DNA from: Xiphydria camelus | Taxonomy: Eukaryota > Arthropoda > Insecta > Hymenoptera > Xiphydriidae | Direction: 5' to 3' | Assembly: GCA_963678675.1 (NCBI GenBank) | Contig: OY783192.1 | Coordinates: 26,596,288 to 26,660,287 of the forward strand | DNA: 64,000 bases | Part shown: positions 32,986-44,395 of the stretch, in pieces | Layout of the letters: every line of letters starts with the position of its first letter | Position numbering within the stretch: position 1 is the first letter of the stretch | Program-made: the position numbers and the translations under genes | The notes under the pieces: generated by a model | What the model was told of the DNA's origin: nothing | What the model saw: only the letters and a program-made list of their open reading frames with translations | The model's database searches: none

Positions 32986-33369
32986 TTAACACGTTGACTG
33001 CCATGTTGGTCCCATGGGACCAACAAATCCTATCTAAACCGCCGCGTTGGTCCCATGGGACCAACGCAGGTAAGGACGCCTCCCAGACCGTTGATTCAAA
33101 AAGACTGTATTTTGCTATTGGAAGGGACCAACATGGCTCAGGAGAACTATAGTATAATGATGTTTCGGGAATTTTTTGCAAACCGATGACAGTGGTCAGA
33201 ATAAAAATCGAAAAATTGCAGTTTTCATTAACTTTATCTTTTTCAATTTTTTAGAAGATTTTTTTGCCGAAAATTAAATCTACATAAATTATTGCGTTTT
33301 CTAAGTCAAAATACATTACAATTTATCATCGGCCTGTGGGGACTATTATGTTGGGAATTCAAGGGTTAA
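32986..33369. mobile_element. TTAA MITE with TTGGTCCCATGGGACCAA palindromes
   Basis: TTAA-CACGTTGACTGCC at the left; GAATTCAAGGG-TTAA at the right (33366-33369). The palindrome TTGGTCCCATGGGACCAA occurs twice (33005, 33047), 42 bases apart. PiggyBac-like ends; non-coding. Confidence 0.7.
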
Positions 33370-34599
33370 GAGCCAATGTTCCGGAATTAAGTTATAAATT
33401 GCGCTGAAATTTATAATATTTTGATGATGATTCAACCTTCGTGTTTTTTTATTGGACGCATTTTCAGTTATATGGCACCTAAAACTGATACTTATCATGC
33501 TCTTTTATTTCATCCTGTGCGGAATATCAGATGTTTAGTGATGCAGTAATGGGTAATTAATAGTTAACATCCGCGCGGATAGGTAGATCCGTCTTTATTT
33601 TCTTCCATCAACCAATTCTCTCTCGGTAGTATATTATCTTGGAGCTGGTACATAAGGGAAAACCCGAAGTGAAGGTATACCTGTAAATGTACAGCATATA
33701 GGAAAGTACGTCAAACTCAAAATTGGCAGCTGATCGTCTCCAAGCATAAAGCGAACCGAGAGTAGGTACCCCTTTCCTTTCCCTCGCACTCCTGGCAATC
33801 TTACCTCACCCTCCTCCCTTCTCCTCTCCCTCCAATTCCTCTATCGTTATTGGATGAATTACGGGATTGAAATTGCGATGGCGTTTACTTTCTGGCTATT
33901 ACCAATTGGAAAGGAAGAGATGATCGTCATCAGCAAAATCCATTTCGCAGGACAATATATGTCTGTCGGATTTAATTTTCGGGCCGTCGTCATACGAAAA
34001 GGATTTCGAACCTCGAAGCCTCGGTAATAGGGTTCCAATCCTTACGTATTAATACAAATTCGAATTCGAATCCTACGTACGAAAATAATTTCTCACTCAC
34101 GTAAGAAACTTCTGAAAATAGATGAAATAACTTCTCTTCTACCGAAAAGTGCTTGTATTACAAAATTATTTTTCTTAATTAACTTCTATTAAATAAATCT
34201 TTCTTATTTAGAAAACATCTGCCTTTAATTTGGACAGAAAAGTATTTAAGCTAATTTATAACATAAACCAGGCAGAATAAAAATGCCTAAACAAATAAAA
34301 TTAAGAATTCCTCTATTCAGGTGAAAGATATTTTAATATTTCTATAATTAATTTATATTTTAAAAAGATATTTCTTTTAATCGAATCATAATTAAAGATT
34401 AATTTTTAAGTTTGTCCACTGCGAATGGATCGATAATCCTGAGTGTCTATAGTTTTTCAAAAAACATTGTAATATTGTTATCATTTAACTGTAGAAATTA
34501 AATAACACATTAATTGCAAGGTAAACATTTAATTGAAACAAAGTAATCTTAAATAATATACATTATTTTATACGTAAACAACTTATTTCCTTTCTGTAA
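33370..34599. other. no gene seen
   Basis: Pyrimidine-rich tract at 33770-33845, otherwise AT-rich unique-looking sequence. Confidence 0.4.
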
Positions 34600-35172
34600 T
34601 ATCGTTGGCTAAATGTGTTAACCTGCTAACTCCATATTTTACTATTTTGAGATTTTTTGATATTCGGCAACTAGATGGCGTCTTGCATCGACCTGTAAAC
34701 CACTTAACTTCCTATTGTGCGTAGAGAAAAGGCTTATTTTATAACGCACGTAAACCAGCTAACTTCATATTGTACGAAGCCCAAGGAAATGCGGCTATCT
34801 CCCGCTAATTGTACCTAGGCAACAGATGCATACGTGTTATCTTGACTCTCGAAGTTCTTTGTTTTTTCCTACTTACCGTTAGTTTTTTTTGTTTTTTTTT
34901 GTGCTGTTTTACTAAAAAAAAAGGTAATATTAAATCTATTATATCATAACATATGAATTAAATGTCAGATTTTGAGACAAAATAAACCATTAACACGTTG
35001 AATGCCACGCCAGTTTTACAGGGATTGCCCGTGGCCCCACGATGAATTTTTTATTATGCGATACATATAATATTGAAATATTATCTGCAATATGCCTTTC
35101 ATTGCAAAGAAGCAAGACTTCGTCCTAGACCATATAACGTAAAATATTTGGACCATAACTTCTTTAAATCCT

Positions 35173-35456
35173 TTAACCCTCCGGCGTGGGCGCAACTGGA
35201 ATTCCCATGAGCGGGCGCGCCGCGGCATTTACACCGCATTTAATTCTTCACTCTTTTCTAGTTCACAAACAACCAAGACAATATGTTCTATGTAGCAAAA
35301 TAAGTCAAAGGTACCATGCTGATTGCTTAATTATTTTATTAAACTAAAAGAATATTGTTTATCTTATCTATAACAGAATCTTAGTTATAGCTTAGTTATA
35401 ACAGAAAAATGTAAATTCGCGGCTTTTTGCCGCAGGCGCTCCCGCCGGAGGGTTAA
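35173..35456. mobile_element. TTAA MITE, CCCTCCGGCG ends
   Basis: TTAA-CCCTCCGGCG...CGCCGGAGGG-TTAA, 276 bp between targets. A related left end (TTAA-CACGTTGAATGCC) at 34990-35005 without a clear partner suggests a neighbouring second copy. Confidence 0.75.
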
Positions 35457-35569
35457 AAACATTCACACGGTAAAAAGTATCAGACTCGGAAGAAAGCCTG
35501 GAGATGCTAAAGTAATTTTTAATACATCATTTTGTTCTTTTTAAAGTTGCCCTTGTTCTTTTGTTACTA

Positions 35570-35959
35570 GAGTAAACCACCCAGTTATTGAACACCTTGC
35601 AGTTATTGGACAGTCTGATTTAAATAAATAAAAACAAGATTCCTAGTTTTTACGTAAATAAATATTATCAAAAACTGTACCTGGCATATTGATTCTTGAG
35701 TGTCCAATTACTGGATTGAGTATTTCCAAAAAATAAGAACACTGTCCAAAAACTAAGTTTTTTGACTTTATCCCAGTTTTTTATTATTGAAAATTATATT
35801 CTTTCCAACTTAAAATTGTAAGTTACTAGAATGTAAAGCCAACATATTTTCAATTAAAACAAGCCATCACTCATATCTCTCTAGGTAGAAAAATATCTTT
35901 TTAGCACGGTCTCAAATGTTGTAAAATGCTTAAGTGTCCAATAACTGGGTGGTTTACCC
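35570..35959. mobile_element. 390-bp MITE, GGGTAAACCACCCAGTTATTG ends
   Basis: GAGTAAACCACCCAGTTATTG and inverse CAATAACTGGGTGGTTTACCC between TA pairs (35568-35569, 35960-35961). Subterminal CCAAT(T/A)ACTGG words repeat. Pogo-type ends. Confidence 0.8.
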
Positions 35960-36000
35960 TATTCTTAATTAACTTTTATAATTTTTTTTTTAATTTTAGG

Positions 36001-36231
36001 TAACCGACATTCGTGGTTTAAAGTATACGCCCGAGGGTGAAATATTTTATAAACTCCGATTTTCTGAAAAATGGACAAGTCTTCCTCAGCAAAGACATGT
36101 CAGCACAAAGACAGATAGAACTAGTTAATCTATATCAAAATAAAATTGCAATCTCAGACAAAAAATATTTTGACCTCCAAGATCTCAAGTCATCTTTGCC
36201 AGCCGACTACCATAGCTTCTATAATGATTAA
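36001..36231 (+). pseudogene. C-terminal fragment of a transposon protein
   Basis: After an acceptor-like TTTTAG (35999) the frame reads VTDIRGLKYTPEGEIFYKLRF, then after a one-base shift near 36080-36100 QNKIAISDKKYFDLQDLK and LPADYHSFY, ending at TAA/TAG near 36231. I recognise this tail (basic YTPEG...FYKL, DLQ.L...FY) from insect transposon proteins but cannot name the superfamily with confidence. Confidence 0.4.
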
Positions 36232-36870
36232 TTACTATTAAATGAATAATTATTGTCTTCAAGGAAATGTGTTTTTGTAAACAGATTTATATATTTTAAG
36301 AATTTGCTTTTATTTTTAATGTTATTTTGAGTTTTTATTCAGTGCCATTACTGGTTGAGTTTAGAAATACTGCTATCTCCTGATTTGTATTCATTAATAG
36401 AATTTTCAAAACTGCTAACTCCATTTTACGGCTGTAGAAATTAAACTAAAAATAATTTACATGCATTTTATTTACAAAAATGTTAGGCAAATACTGACAA
36501 CTATTGTGTTAAAATCCATTGTCATATAAACACTTTTGTATTGATCAAGACAGTTTTTTCTCTCTCCTGAAAACTTGACTTCATGTGAGTTAGCAGGTTA
36601 ACATATTTAGCCGACGATATGTAGATTTTTTCGTGCAAAGTATCCAGACTGAAGCGATCCTGGTGAAAAAAGTGAATAGAAACTTTCCAGAAACCGGTCA
36701 TGTTTCCTGGTCTTTGCTCAGAGAACATTCAACGATTCTTGTTGGTTTTTTGTTGGTAAAGTGGCGCTTGATTAGACAGTTATTGATCGGTTTATTTACA
36801 CAAGATTTTGTCAATACTCGGGAAAGTAATTGATCAGTTTTCAGTTCAATTTTTATAGCAGTCCGCGTAA

Positions 36871-37167
36871 CTAGTTAGAAACTTGGTTCAGACATAATTC
36901 TAGTTTCCCTTTGATGTCGAAATATACAAATTCACCTGGTAAACTATCTCTGTTTCTTATTTCCTCAATATTGTAGGTGGCTGAATGAGTGCGAAGCAGA
37001 GATTTGATAAATGTTGACAATTTTGGTAGTAACCACCTGGGTCTTGAAATGTCTAATAGCTCATCAACATATGCGTGTGAAATCTTACTAATAATAATCA
37101 ACTGCGTAAGCTCCTGTTCAATTTCGGATTCATTATTTTCATTATTCTCTTCGTTGAAAACCTGCAC
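36871..37167 (-). pseudogene. transposon-type protein N-terminal fragment
   Basis: A 98-residue frame with an acidic, Asn-rich start (NEENNENNESEIEQEL), then ISHAYVDELLDI and RTHSATYNIEEIRNRDSLPGEFVYFDI. The pattern of a helical ISH..VDELL segment followed by a pGE(F/Y)-YF strand is familiar from insect transposon ORFs; the function is unknown. It lies outside the terminal repeat at 36622, on the opposite strand. Confidence 0.4.
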
Positions 37168-38530
37168 TTCTTCTCTTCTACATAAAGATATTCTTCCACG
37201 ACATCATCTTCTTCGATAATATGGTCACTTTCATAATTTGAATAACACTAGGACCAAGCAAGGAGGTAACCGCTAAATTTTGCAAATTAGAGGCTGTAAG
37301 GCCTACTACTCACTAAACGACCAAGTCGCGCGACCAGGTTGTCTGCGACCACTGAAAATGCATCGATAAATGGGACAACGTACACTTAGCCGCATGGTCG
37401 CGATGCTTTTTGGCGGCCGTGGTAACCACTGCACAGTGGGGTATTCGACGAATTTGGGCAGCCAAAAATCGTTTTCGTAGAATTCATAGCAGGTAGAAAA
37501 AGTAGGTGGCACAATAAAATTTAATCATTAAGGAATTACGTACAACCCCTATTCTGCCGCCCTACCTGATAGTAAATCCTTACAGTCAGTTGCCGCTTGA
37601 TCGTTGTCTTGAGTGCATGTATTTGTGATTAACGTTTCCAGTGTAACTATATTTTCAATAGTAAATAATTTTACTTTTAGCTATGGTGGAAATACAGTGT
37701 TATGGATCTTAGTGAGGCAAATAAGTGCATATATACGTGATATTTTGTTTAGGATAATATCAGTTTTAACTGTTGTATAAATCATTTTTAAAAAATGACC
37801 TTTTTCCGTAACTTTTTCGTTGCATGTTTCTACAATATGGCTTGAAAGTTGTACTTCCCGGCATTTCCCGGCAAATTTATTTGTTGTGAAAAAAGCCTAC
37901 ACCTTGTATATATTCCATTTTTGGAAAAAGTAGCCACGGAATCGCGTAGTTCTAAAAAAGAATGGTATACAAATATCATCGATGTGTGCAAATCGCATTT
38001 ATTTACAACGTATTTTTCTTTTATTAATGTTTTATATTTCTTTTATTTCAGGCTCATCAAATGTTATATTATGGATTCGGAGGGAATTATTTGATATTAT
38101 GCAACAACAAGATTGCCCAAAATATTAATGAAAAGTTGAATTTTCTAGAAAATGTCCTTCTTGGCTAGGAGGATTATAATGAGGACAAAAAAGAAATTAA
38201 ACATAAATTTTCACGATTTAAGTCTGATTGTGAGATAAAGAGTAGATGGATAGCCGCATACAAAAAAGAAGATACATTTCTCAAGAAGAATGAGAACTGT
38301 CTTCAAGGGACATTCGAGATTCTAAGAATAATAAATCGACCCTTCCGGGTGGGAGGCCCACACAATTATTTAGTGAATTAAATGAGAGATCTAAACGCAG
38401 AAAAACTGAAAACATAAGAAGCTCTACCGATGTGGAAATACTTACGCATGCTGCTCAACTTAAGGGGAGGTTCTCTCAGATTCGGACGAAACTAAAGCAA
38501 AGTTTGAGAATTTTTTGTGAGATAATGAAA

Positions 38531-39848
38531 AGGTGTGGGGAAGGAGGGGCAAGTTGACGAGGTTAAGCGAAAACAACCTACAAAAAATAACACAATAGTT
38601 TTATTTTAAACAAAGGAGTACATTATTAAAGATACATGATTCAACTATTATTTGCAAACATAGAAATAAAAAAAATTGTCCAAAAAGGGTACAAAAAGAA
38701 AACATTATTATTTGTTTGCATTTTCGTCATCTTACCCCACCTACGGGGCAAGATGACGAACATATTGGGGCAAGATGACGCTTATACACAAACGTCACAT
38801 TTAAATGGGCCATGCTTTTCGCATCCAGTGCAAGCTTCATGCCACCACGATTCGCACAATCCACGCTTTATCCAGTCTTCGGATGGGGCCTCATAGTATG
38901 CTTCTTCACATCCTGGACATGAAATGTCTTTGTTTTTAGCAGAATTAATTAACGATCTAGTCGAAGATTTCTGAAACACGTCCTTTTTGACTCTCTCGAC
39001 TTTTTTTGCTTTCTTAACATCTTTGCTATTTTGTTCTCTTTCTTTCTGTTCTAGTTCTTCTTTGTTTAAAGTAGCAGTTAGTATAGAGGCCTTTTGTTTC
39101 TTTCAGTTAGTTTTTTATAGAGGGCGATCATATTTTGGAAAGGGTCTAATTTCAATCAACCTACGAAGGGTAGGTTCTGGTATGTATTTCAGAGAGTCCA
39201 CTGGCATTATTCACTGTCATATTTTCTTCTAGAACAGCATGGATGGCAGCGATTAAATTGTATTCCGACCAAGACCGATGATTGCTTTCTTTCTTATAAT
39301 TTCTTACCATCTGCAAAAAATATATAAAATTAATGTGAAATGAGAGAGTTTAGTGGCTAGCTATTAATTTTTCTCATTTCATTTTAATTTACAGACGTTA
39401 TCTTCTTTCATGAAATAACATTTATAAAATACGGGGCAAGATGACAAATTCGTCATCTTACCCCCGTCAACTTGCCCCCACAAGTAGGATTTTAAAGAAA
39501 ATTAATTTTTTCATAGAAACACATGTTTTTATTCCGAAGTTTAACTTTACTCTACTTATACTAATCCTACTTAATATAATTAGCTATTTACCAGTAAAAT
39601 TCTTACCTTCGTTTTTTTGTAAATCCTTATTTTGATTGAGAACGATTTTATAACAATATAGGTTAAAACACACTCGATTCTGTAATCCCGGCTAAATTAA
39701 TACTGGCGCCATTTATCTTCGTATGGTATAGTTACGCCCTAGGAAGGTTGTCATAGCCAGTTTGCTTTGCAGAAATCTTCTCTCGGTTTTTGTAAATAAC
39801 GAATTCGTCATCTTACCCCGTTCGTCATCTTGCCCCACCTTACCCTAT
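38531..39848 (-). mobile_element. pogo-like element with nine GGGGCAAGATGACGA repeats
   Basis: The right end is CCACCTTACCC (TIR AGGGTAAGGTGGGGCAAGATGACG in the inverse); the left end is a worn GGTGTGGGGAAGG-AGGGGCAAGTTGACGA. The same 15-base word or its complement occurs at about 38549, 38727, 38746, 38768, 39432, 39450, 39465, 39807 and 39824. The coding remnant is a PHD-like tail on the minus strand. Confidence 0.75.
38782..38979 (-). pseudogene. PHD-like C-terminus of a pogo-type transposase
   Basis: A 65-residue minus-strand frame with CPGCEEAYYEAPSEDW, CESWWHEAC and FKCDVC: paired cysteines, Trp-His and a closing Cys-x2-Cys as in the C-terminal finger of pogo/CENPB-type transposases, comparable to 6149-6256 but a different sequence. 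Upstream minus-strand sequence to 39400 shows basic coding-like residues without an intact DDE domain. Confidence 0.55.
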
Positions 39849-41473
39849 GAACTTCCAGTTTTGATGGTTTTATTTGTTCATTATTCCAAAATGCTCGGAA
39901 ATTTTTATGGCGGCTCCAAAATGGCGGCTCTCGTATGCCTATGCACGCGAGACATCGTCCGGAAACTTCAGGTCTGCAGCCTCTTGTAGTGAACTGAAAT
40001 CAGTCTTAACTTAGTCATCAAAATTTATGAAATTCTCTATATGGCTTATACGTAATTAGAATAAATGTGGACAAAAAATAAACCAAATTATGGACATTTA
40101 AAAAAAAGTGAAATTTTCACACCCTTTTTTTTACGTGAACCTCGCTTAAAAATGATGAATCAACAACTTTTCATGCTCATTCTAGGTATAAGCCATACAA
40201 AAAAGTATCCTTTTGGGCAGACTTTGAATGAAGTGAATCGGATCAATAGATCAAGACCTGTGCTTGAAGTTATGATGAAAAGGCAATTCAATATGGCGGC
40301 GCCATTTTGGAGCCGCCATATTGAATTTTCTCGTAATAAAAATTTCCGAGCATATTAGAATAATGAACAAATGAAACCATCAAACCCGGAAGTTCGTATG
40401 CCTTTTCATTATCCCACAAAAAATTCTCAAACTTTGCTTTAGTTTCGACCGAATCTAAGAGAACCTCCCCTTAAGTTAGGAACGTCTGGAAAGAGAGACG
40501 CTGCTCATGAGCTTAAAGAAATAACTACCTCACCAAAGCGAGCTACAAAATATAAAAGAGCTTTTGCTAGAGTACAGCAAAAGGAAACCAAAACAATTCA
40601 AATAGCACCGTTGCAAGCTGTATCTGTATTTGTTGAAGCTGGTGTGTCCAGCAGCCAATACGAAATTATAAGAAATTCTCAACCGAAGTTATATCCGTGC
40701 TATAGTGTTCTACAACGAGCAAAAATGGACTGCTATACTGACAAAGAGGCATACAACATTACAGACAATTGTACAGAAATTAATATTCAAGCATTACTCA
40801 ACCTCACAGTTACGCGACTATTAATGTATTTAGACGAAGTCTTATACACGTTAGATGAAGAGGAGAGACGTACTTTAAACATTATATGTAAGTGGGGTTG
40901 TGATGGGTTCCAACAAACGCAGTGCAAACAAAAGTTTGAGAATGGTTTATAAACCGCTCCAGTTGGTGTTTATAGTGTCAACAACAAGATTATTTGGCAC
41001 AATCCAACACCGTCATCGCCACGTTATTGTCACCCCATGCGGATAAAATTTGTCAATGTACCAGTGGACATTATTAGTGAGGAGATTAGTTATATAAAAA
41101 CCGCTTTAAATTCTGTACAACCTTCAGAAGTCACATTAGATGACAAAACCTTTATTGTCAAACATACCATGATGCTTGCTGTGGTCGATGGCAAATTATG
41201 TAACGCAACTACAACTACAAAATCGACAATGCGGTGTTACATATGTGGTTTAACATCAAAAGATTTTAACGATCTTTCCCGAAAGAGTGAAGGTAAACCA
41301 GAGGCATTAGAATTTGGACTATCTATTTTACATACCAGAATTCGCTTATTTGAAAGCCTGTTGCATATTGCCTATAAATTACTAATAAAAAAGTGGAGAC
41401 CGAACACGGAAGACGAGAATGCCATTGTCAACCAAAAGAAGGCGGAAATTCAACAAAGTTTTAGGACACAATT

Positions 41474-41991
41474 GAAGACACAAGTGCATAAAGGGTCCAT
41501 GTAACATTTGAAAAGTTTTGAGATAATCAATTTTAACTTCTAGACCTTGGAACTTTTCTACAACAGTACATAAAAAAACAAAATGTTCAGAATATACTTA
41601 CTCAATATTTTTAGACAATTTTTATCTAACGATAAAATTAAATTAAAATTTAATATATAAATTAAATTTTGTTGTAAAAATGTGAACATAAAAACTCTTT
41701 TTCACCAAAAATTTATCATCGAACTTGTTTTCTTGCACATAAGTTTTATAAAGTTCATACAGTTTAGACATGTTTAAGAGTGGCGATAAATACTTAGACC
41801 CTATATGCACTACAAAATGAGAAAATATCGAGTATACATAGATCCTGTATCAACCGTTAACTTTGTTAATATTAATCATTTTGCTAATTTAACCTCGGCA
41901 TACAAATTGTACACAGCTAAACTTCTAAAAAACGTTAGAAAATCATTTTTCACAAAAATGTCACTTAGACCCTTTATGCACTTGAGTCTTC
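41474..41991. mobile_element. MITE inside the RAG1-like gene, TGCATAAAGGGTC ends
   Basis: GAAGACACAAGTGCATAAAG at the left and its complement ending GTCTTC at the right are bounded by AATT (41470-41473, 41992-41995; possibly CAATT). The transposase reading frame continues from TQL before to GLIVD after. Confidence 0.85.
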
Positions 41992-42815
41992 AATTAGGTT
42001 TAATTGTAGATGTTCCCAAGCCGGGATACGGTAATACGAATGATGGCAATACCAGTAGAAGATTTTTTATCGACCTCTCCTTGGAAGCGAAGTAACTGGC
42101 ATTGATAAAAATTTAATATATCGTTTCAGTCATTCTTAAAACTATATCCAGTGGACATAAAATTAATTTAGAAAAGTTTTCAGAATATACAAGGAGAACT
42201 GCAGAAATTGACGTACAGCTGTATCCATGGTATCCAATGACACCAACTATGCATAAAAATTTAGTTCATGGGCCAACTGTGATAGAACACGCAATACTTC
42301 CTATAGGACAGTTGTCAGAAGAAGCAGGTGAAGCACGGGGAATAAACATTTTAGATTATTTCGCCAAAATTTAGCAAGAAAGTTTTCAAGGGTTTCTTGC
42401 AATCGAGATGTATTAAATAGATTGCTTTTAAGTTCTAACCCGCTATTAACCGGAATGAGGCCAATACCAAGGAAAAAACAATCATTTCTAAAAGAAACCT
42501 TAGAAATGTTACTTAATGTTAATGTTAATCTGATAATGAAGAAGCAAAAGCCGATTCTGAGTTATCTTCTGATAAAGAAAGCTCGTGATTTTGCTGATCT
42601 ATCGATTTGTATATACTATTTATTTAATGACTAAATAAACGTATGTAAATATAAAAAATCTTAATTTCTTATAGTTCAAAAATGTCAATTTGCACTATAA
42701 AGCCAATAAATCGATTAAATAAGTTAGGTACAGGGCCTCTAAGTACAACAAGAATTTTGGCCGCCCAAATCGATCAAGTACCCCACTGGTCGCGCGACTT
42801 GGCCGCTTTAAGTAC

Positions 42816-43449
42816 GCGGTAGGGCTAAGCGTTTTTACTTCTGTTTAATTTCTTTAATTTCGCGATGATTCCTTATACGATCACGACTCGTTTGTTGTTT
42901 CTCAGTTTGTCCTACTTTACTATAGTTTAATTGTCTTAATTATCCATAATTTACCGTTAGTTTTAAGTGATTAATTATTAGGCAGTAAAACTGGCTAGAA
43001 AATGGGCAATGACAAAAAGACTGTTCATTTTTTTATCAAATTTTTAGCTACCTAGTGTTAAACAGTTAGTTTTAGTAAAACAGCCTAGAAAGAGGCTATT
43101 TGCTAGAAACGCTGTTCACTTTTTCTACCAGAATCTATGGACTCTGCAAACCGAACCGAATTACTACAGGATTTAATTTTCACGTTCCCTGCAATTCGAC
43201 TTCACCTTTTATCGAGTCTGAGGAAGAATCCATGTACAGTATGGAATCTGTAGCACCAACACGAGTGAAGTCTAGTTTTCGCCAAAACGATTCAAGGTAG
43301 GATTTCTGAAACTGGTTCGAGCTTTTCAAGTAAAACCTATCAACGAAAATCCGAATTGATTGGGATTTGCGAGGAGCTCGCGAAAAGTTATCTCACGATT
43401 TCGAATGTTTCTTTCTTTTTTCGGAGATCTAACGGCGACGTGGTATTCG
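42816..43449. other. no gene seen
   Basis: Two diverged copies of a TTTAGT-AAA..GGC(T/C)AGAAA-like segment (about 42960 and 43070) and a short open frame near 43135 without a domain. Confidence 0.35.
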
Positions 43450-43452
43450 TTA

Positions 43453-44392
43453 CAGCCCGTTCACACGATACGGTTTTTTCCCGTTTCGGTATTTTACCGA
43501 ATCCGTTTTTTTACCGTGTGCTGCAGTGGCGCATACATTTAAATGGGCGCGTTCACACGGTACGTCTTCGAAACTCATACGGCAATTTCACCGATTCGGT
43601 CGAGACTGGCGTTCGGTTTTCGAGGGTCGTGTTCACACGATACGGTTTTTTCCCGTTTCGGTAAATTCACCGAATCGGTTTTTTACCGTGTGCTGCAGTG
43701 GCGCATACATTTAAATGGGCGCGTTCACACGGTACGTCTTCGAAACGCATACGGCAATTTCACCGATTCGGTCGCGACTGACATTCGGTCTTGTCACTGA
43801 AAACCGAATGGCCCGATTCGAGAAAATAATCATAGCGGTTGCTAGTGGCAATGTTTATGCATCGAAGTGTTCAGACAGGATAGTTTTCGTACTGATAGGG
43901 CTCATGCATGGCCGGGTGATGGCGCGACAATAAACAATGATTTTAACCCTTTTAGTACCGGACGACGATATATCGTCGTTCTCTGCACTTGCGAAAAGTG
44001 CCAGCGACGATATATCGTTGCGTATGCGATGGCGCCATGTTCTTCGCATTACGAAAAGCTCTATCTGAAAATAAATTTATAAAACGTTATAAACGATCTA
44101 ATAACATTGCAAAGTAATGTAATAAAAATTGTTTTTGAGTATCCTTTGCATTCGCTCGAGCGGCACTGTTTCGACGCCCGGGCGATTGGTTGACACGTCC
44201 ACTCGACGTGTGCGAAACACTTGCCAGAGCCGTAGCCGAGATAGGTATAGTGTCAGGGGGCTGACCGATTCGGTAGAATTTTACCGAAACGGTGAAAAAC
44301 CGTATAGTCTGAACGGGCTGTTCGGTAAAATTACCGAAACGGTGAAAAACCGCATCGTGTGAACGAACAAACCGTATCGTGTGAACGGGCTG
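43453..44392. mobile_element. Harbinger-type MITE, CAGCCCGTTCACACGATACGG ends, TTA target
   Basis: 940 bp with CAGCCCGTTCACACGATACG and its exact complement; TTA duplications at 43450-43452 and 44393-44395. The left end carries a 172-bp tandem duplication (units from 43459 and 43631). The right end also has extra GTGTGAACG ends. Inside, ACGACGATATATCGTCGT (about 43967) and GCGACGATATATCGTTGC (about 44004) form a pair of palindromes, which suggests a further nested repeat. Confidence 0.85.
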
Positions 44393-44395
44393 TTA

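Larger units (their letters stand above)
34600..36625. mobile_element. terminal-repeat element, TTAACCTGCTAACTC ends
   Basis: ATATCGTTGGCTAAATGTGTTAACCTGCTAACTCC and its complement at 36585-36622 flank 2.0 kb. The end word CTAACTYCATATT recurs inside at about 34755. Two TTAA MITEs and one TA MITE are nested in it, along with a conserved coding fragment (36001-36231). Confidence 0.6.
38464..40470. mobile_element. TTAA-target element inside the RAG1-like gene
   Basis: TTAA at 38460-38463 and 40471-40474 flank GGGGAGGTTCTCTYAGATTCGG arms. Removing the element and one TTAA restores the transposase frame (AAQLK before, GTSGKRD after). The left arm is split by the pogo-like element at 38531; the rest of that arm (GAACTTCC...TTTGATGG, AAAATGCTCGG, GGCGGCTCCAAAATGGCGG) resumes at 39850 and matches the right arm at 40300-40397. 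The interior 39930-40290 has no recognised gene. Confidence 0.85.
38140..42634 (+). pseudogene. RAG1/Transib-like transposase
   Basis: Homology runs in three separated pieces. 38140-38459 is the N-terminal linker, with ELNERSKRRKTENIRSS. 40475-41469 has ASGKRD-like GTSGKRDAAHELK, then KWGCDG (candidate first catalytic Asp, 40902-40904), a Cys-x2-Cys in RCYICG (41235-41246) and EFGLSILHTRIRLFE. 41996-42634 has PKPGYGNTNDGNTSRRFF, LYPWY, LPIGQLSEEAGEAR (candidate catalytic Glu, 42318-42323) and FRQNLARKFSRV. The order of a DG motif, a zinc pair and a late E next to an F.RFR-like stretch parallels the RAG1 core and Transib. Breaks are two insertions, stops near 40950 and 42095, and a frameshift near 42340. 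I could not place the second acidic residue. Confidence 0.65.
37310..42815 (+). mobile_element. RAG1/Transib-like transposon, multiply interrupted
   Basis: Inverted sequences GACCAAGTCGCGCGACCAG and AGTGGGGTATTCGACG...TTTGGGC-GCCAAAA occur at the left (37318-37480, split by about 92 bases). They recur as one block on the right (42750-42815). At the left the inner part begins CACAGTGGGG. Between the ends lies a broken RAG1-like transposase (38140-42634). About 2.0 kb of the length is a nested TTAA element and 0.5 kb a nested MITE. No 5-bp target duplication could be confirmed. Confidence 0.6.

Noticed and set aside
33001..33065. TTGGTCCCATGGGACCAA as an operator or transcription-factor site
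   Set aside because: It is part of a TTAA MITE and occurs as a duplicated palindrome within it; there is no gene nearby to regulate.
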